DNA of 21,752 nucleotides from Deltaproteobacteria bacterium (GTDB taxonomy: Bacteria; UBA10199; DSSB01), in assembly GCA_024233625.1 (NCBI GenBank), contig JACKPJ010000017.1:1-21752 (forward strand), read 5' to 3'. The notes under the pieces were generated by a model. It was given only the letters and a program-made list of their open reading frames with translations. It made no database searches and was not told the DNA's origin. Numbering within the stretch: position 1 is the first letter of the stretch; every line of letters starts with the position of its first letter. Of this stretch, positions 21,479 through 21,752 are shown piece after piece. The position numbers and the translations under genes are program-made.

Positions 21479-21752
21479 CTATGAAGGTTTGACTCCAAGT
21501 TTTCGTTCCAGCTCTTCAGGACTTAAAGGAGGACGGGCATGACTGCGCTGAAGCACAATATCTACAGCAGGCTCACCTTTAATTCGCTTAGTCTCCAAAT
21601 CAATATGATCGACTTCCGCCATACCGTCTCGATAATCAATGAGAAAAAAATAAATCCAATATTCCAGCTCATTCTCAGAAAGTTCTAAATATAATTTATT
21701 CTGTTCTAATTTAGCAGTCGCTCTTTCAGATGCAGAGATATTTTTGTTTTTA
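21479..21752 (-). CDS. Unknown protein, C-terminal 90 residues (cut by right edge)
   Basis: The minus-strand frame is open from the window edge to TAG at 21479-21481. Visible features: a charged helix (SASERATAKLEQNKLYLEL), then ELEYWIYFFLIDYRDGMAEVDHIDLETK and a Pro-containing tail RPPLSPEELERKLGVKPS. Two short beta-like segments rich in acidic residues (YRDGMAEVDHIDLE) could form a small domain, but I do not recognise a family. Its start lies outside the window. It is followed at 9 bases by a 64-residue gene, so the two form a likely operon. Confidence 0.65.
   Translation of the reverse strand, partial: KNKNISASERATAKLEQNKLYLELSENELEYWIYFFLIDYRDGMAEVDHIDLETKRIKGEPAVDIVLQRSHARPPLSPEELERKLGVKPS

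Noticed and set aside
1..21752. CRISPR array, tRNA, rRNA or a complete insertion sequence
   Set aside because: No regularly spaced repeats with unique spacers, no cloverleaf or rRNA-like stretch, and no transposase or integrase frame was recognised.

Overview
The window looks like an AT-rich, Gram-negative, deltaproteobacteria-like chromosome (Bdellovibrionota/Myxococcota-type lineage; this is inference). The main clues are a secreted beta-helix protein with a CSLREX-like start, a Myxococcus cysteine-rich (DUF4215) module and a MYXO-CTERM-like Gly-Gly-Cys/membrane/basic tail, a TPR-PEGA envelope protein, and a large LamG lipoprotein. No rRNA, tRNA, CRISPR array, transposase or integrase gene was recognised.

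Layout. 1-4610: the C-terminal end of a beta-propeller-type protein, a convergent 7TMR-DISM hybrid sensor kinase whose first receiver lacks its phospho-acceptor Asp, and a nuclease joining a DUF1016-N-like helical domain to a staphylococcal-nuclease (SNase) domain. 4612-13788: a 9.2-kb segment read entirely on the minus strand and bounded by an exact 42-bp direct repeat of the last codons of the nuclease gene (4570-4611 and 13789-13830). It holds an orphan polymorphic-toxin-like protein with a doubled H-W-[LI]-R motif at its C-terminus and a 16-codon stub where an immunity gene would sit; a TPR/PEGA protein; a colicin-E3-like 16S rRNase toxin overlapping (ATGA) a DUF6980-type Cys-rich protein; and a LamG-lipoprotein/beta-helix gene pair ending at a strong terminator. 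Short repeats resembling insertion-sequence ends lie at 6062-6119 and 13716-13747.

13831-15418: small accessory genes, namely a membrane-anchored protein of unknown role behind a clear promoter, a small XRE regulator, and a decayed higBA-type toxin-antitoxin locus. 15419-18904: housekeeping-like genes, namely a Na+/phosphate symporter with PhoU-like tail, a VOC protein preceded by an unlisted tiny membrane ORF, and an alpha/beta hydrolase divergent from a MerR regulator, with a textbook MerR-type 19-bp-spacer promoter between them. 18938-21752: an orphan CdiI immunity protein of the Enterobacter cloacae type (a family that neutralises an E3-like rRNase), an unknown helical protein, a class II Fic AMP-transferase behind an array of four identical 10-bp sites in two inverted pairs, and two unknown genes running off the right edge.

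The unifying theme is interbacterial conflict: an E3-type toxin, two unrelated candidate immunity proteins for that toxin class, a second toxin-like protein with a new-looking C-terminus, a decayed TA locus, Fic, and a hybrid nuclease whose 3' end may have served as an integration site. Assignments come from reading motifs by eye; no database search was run.
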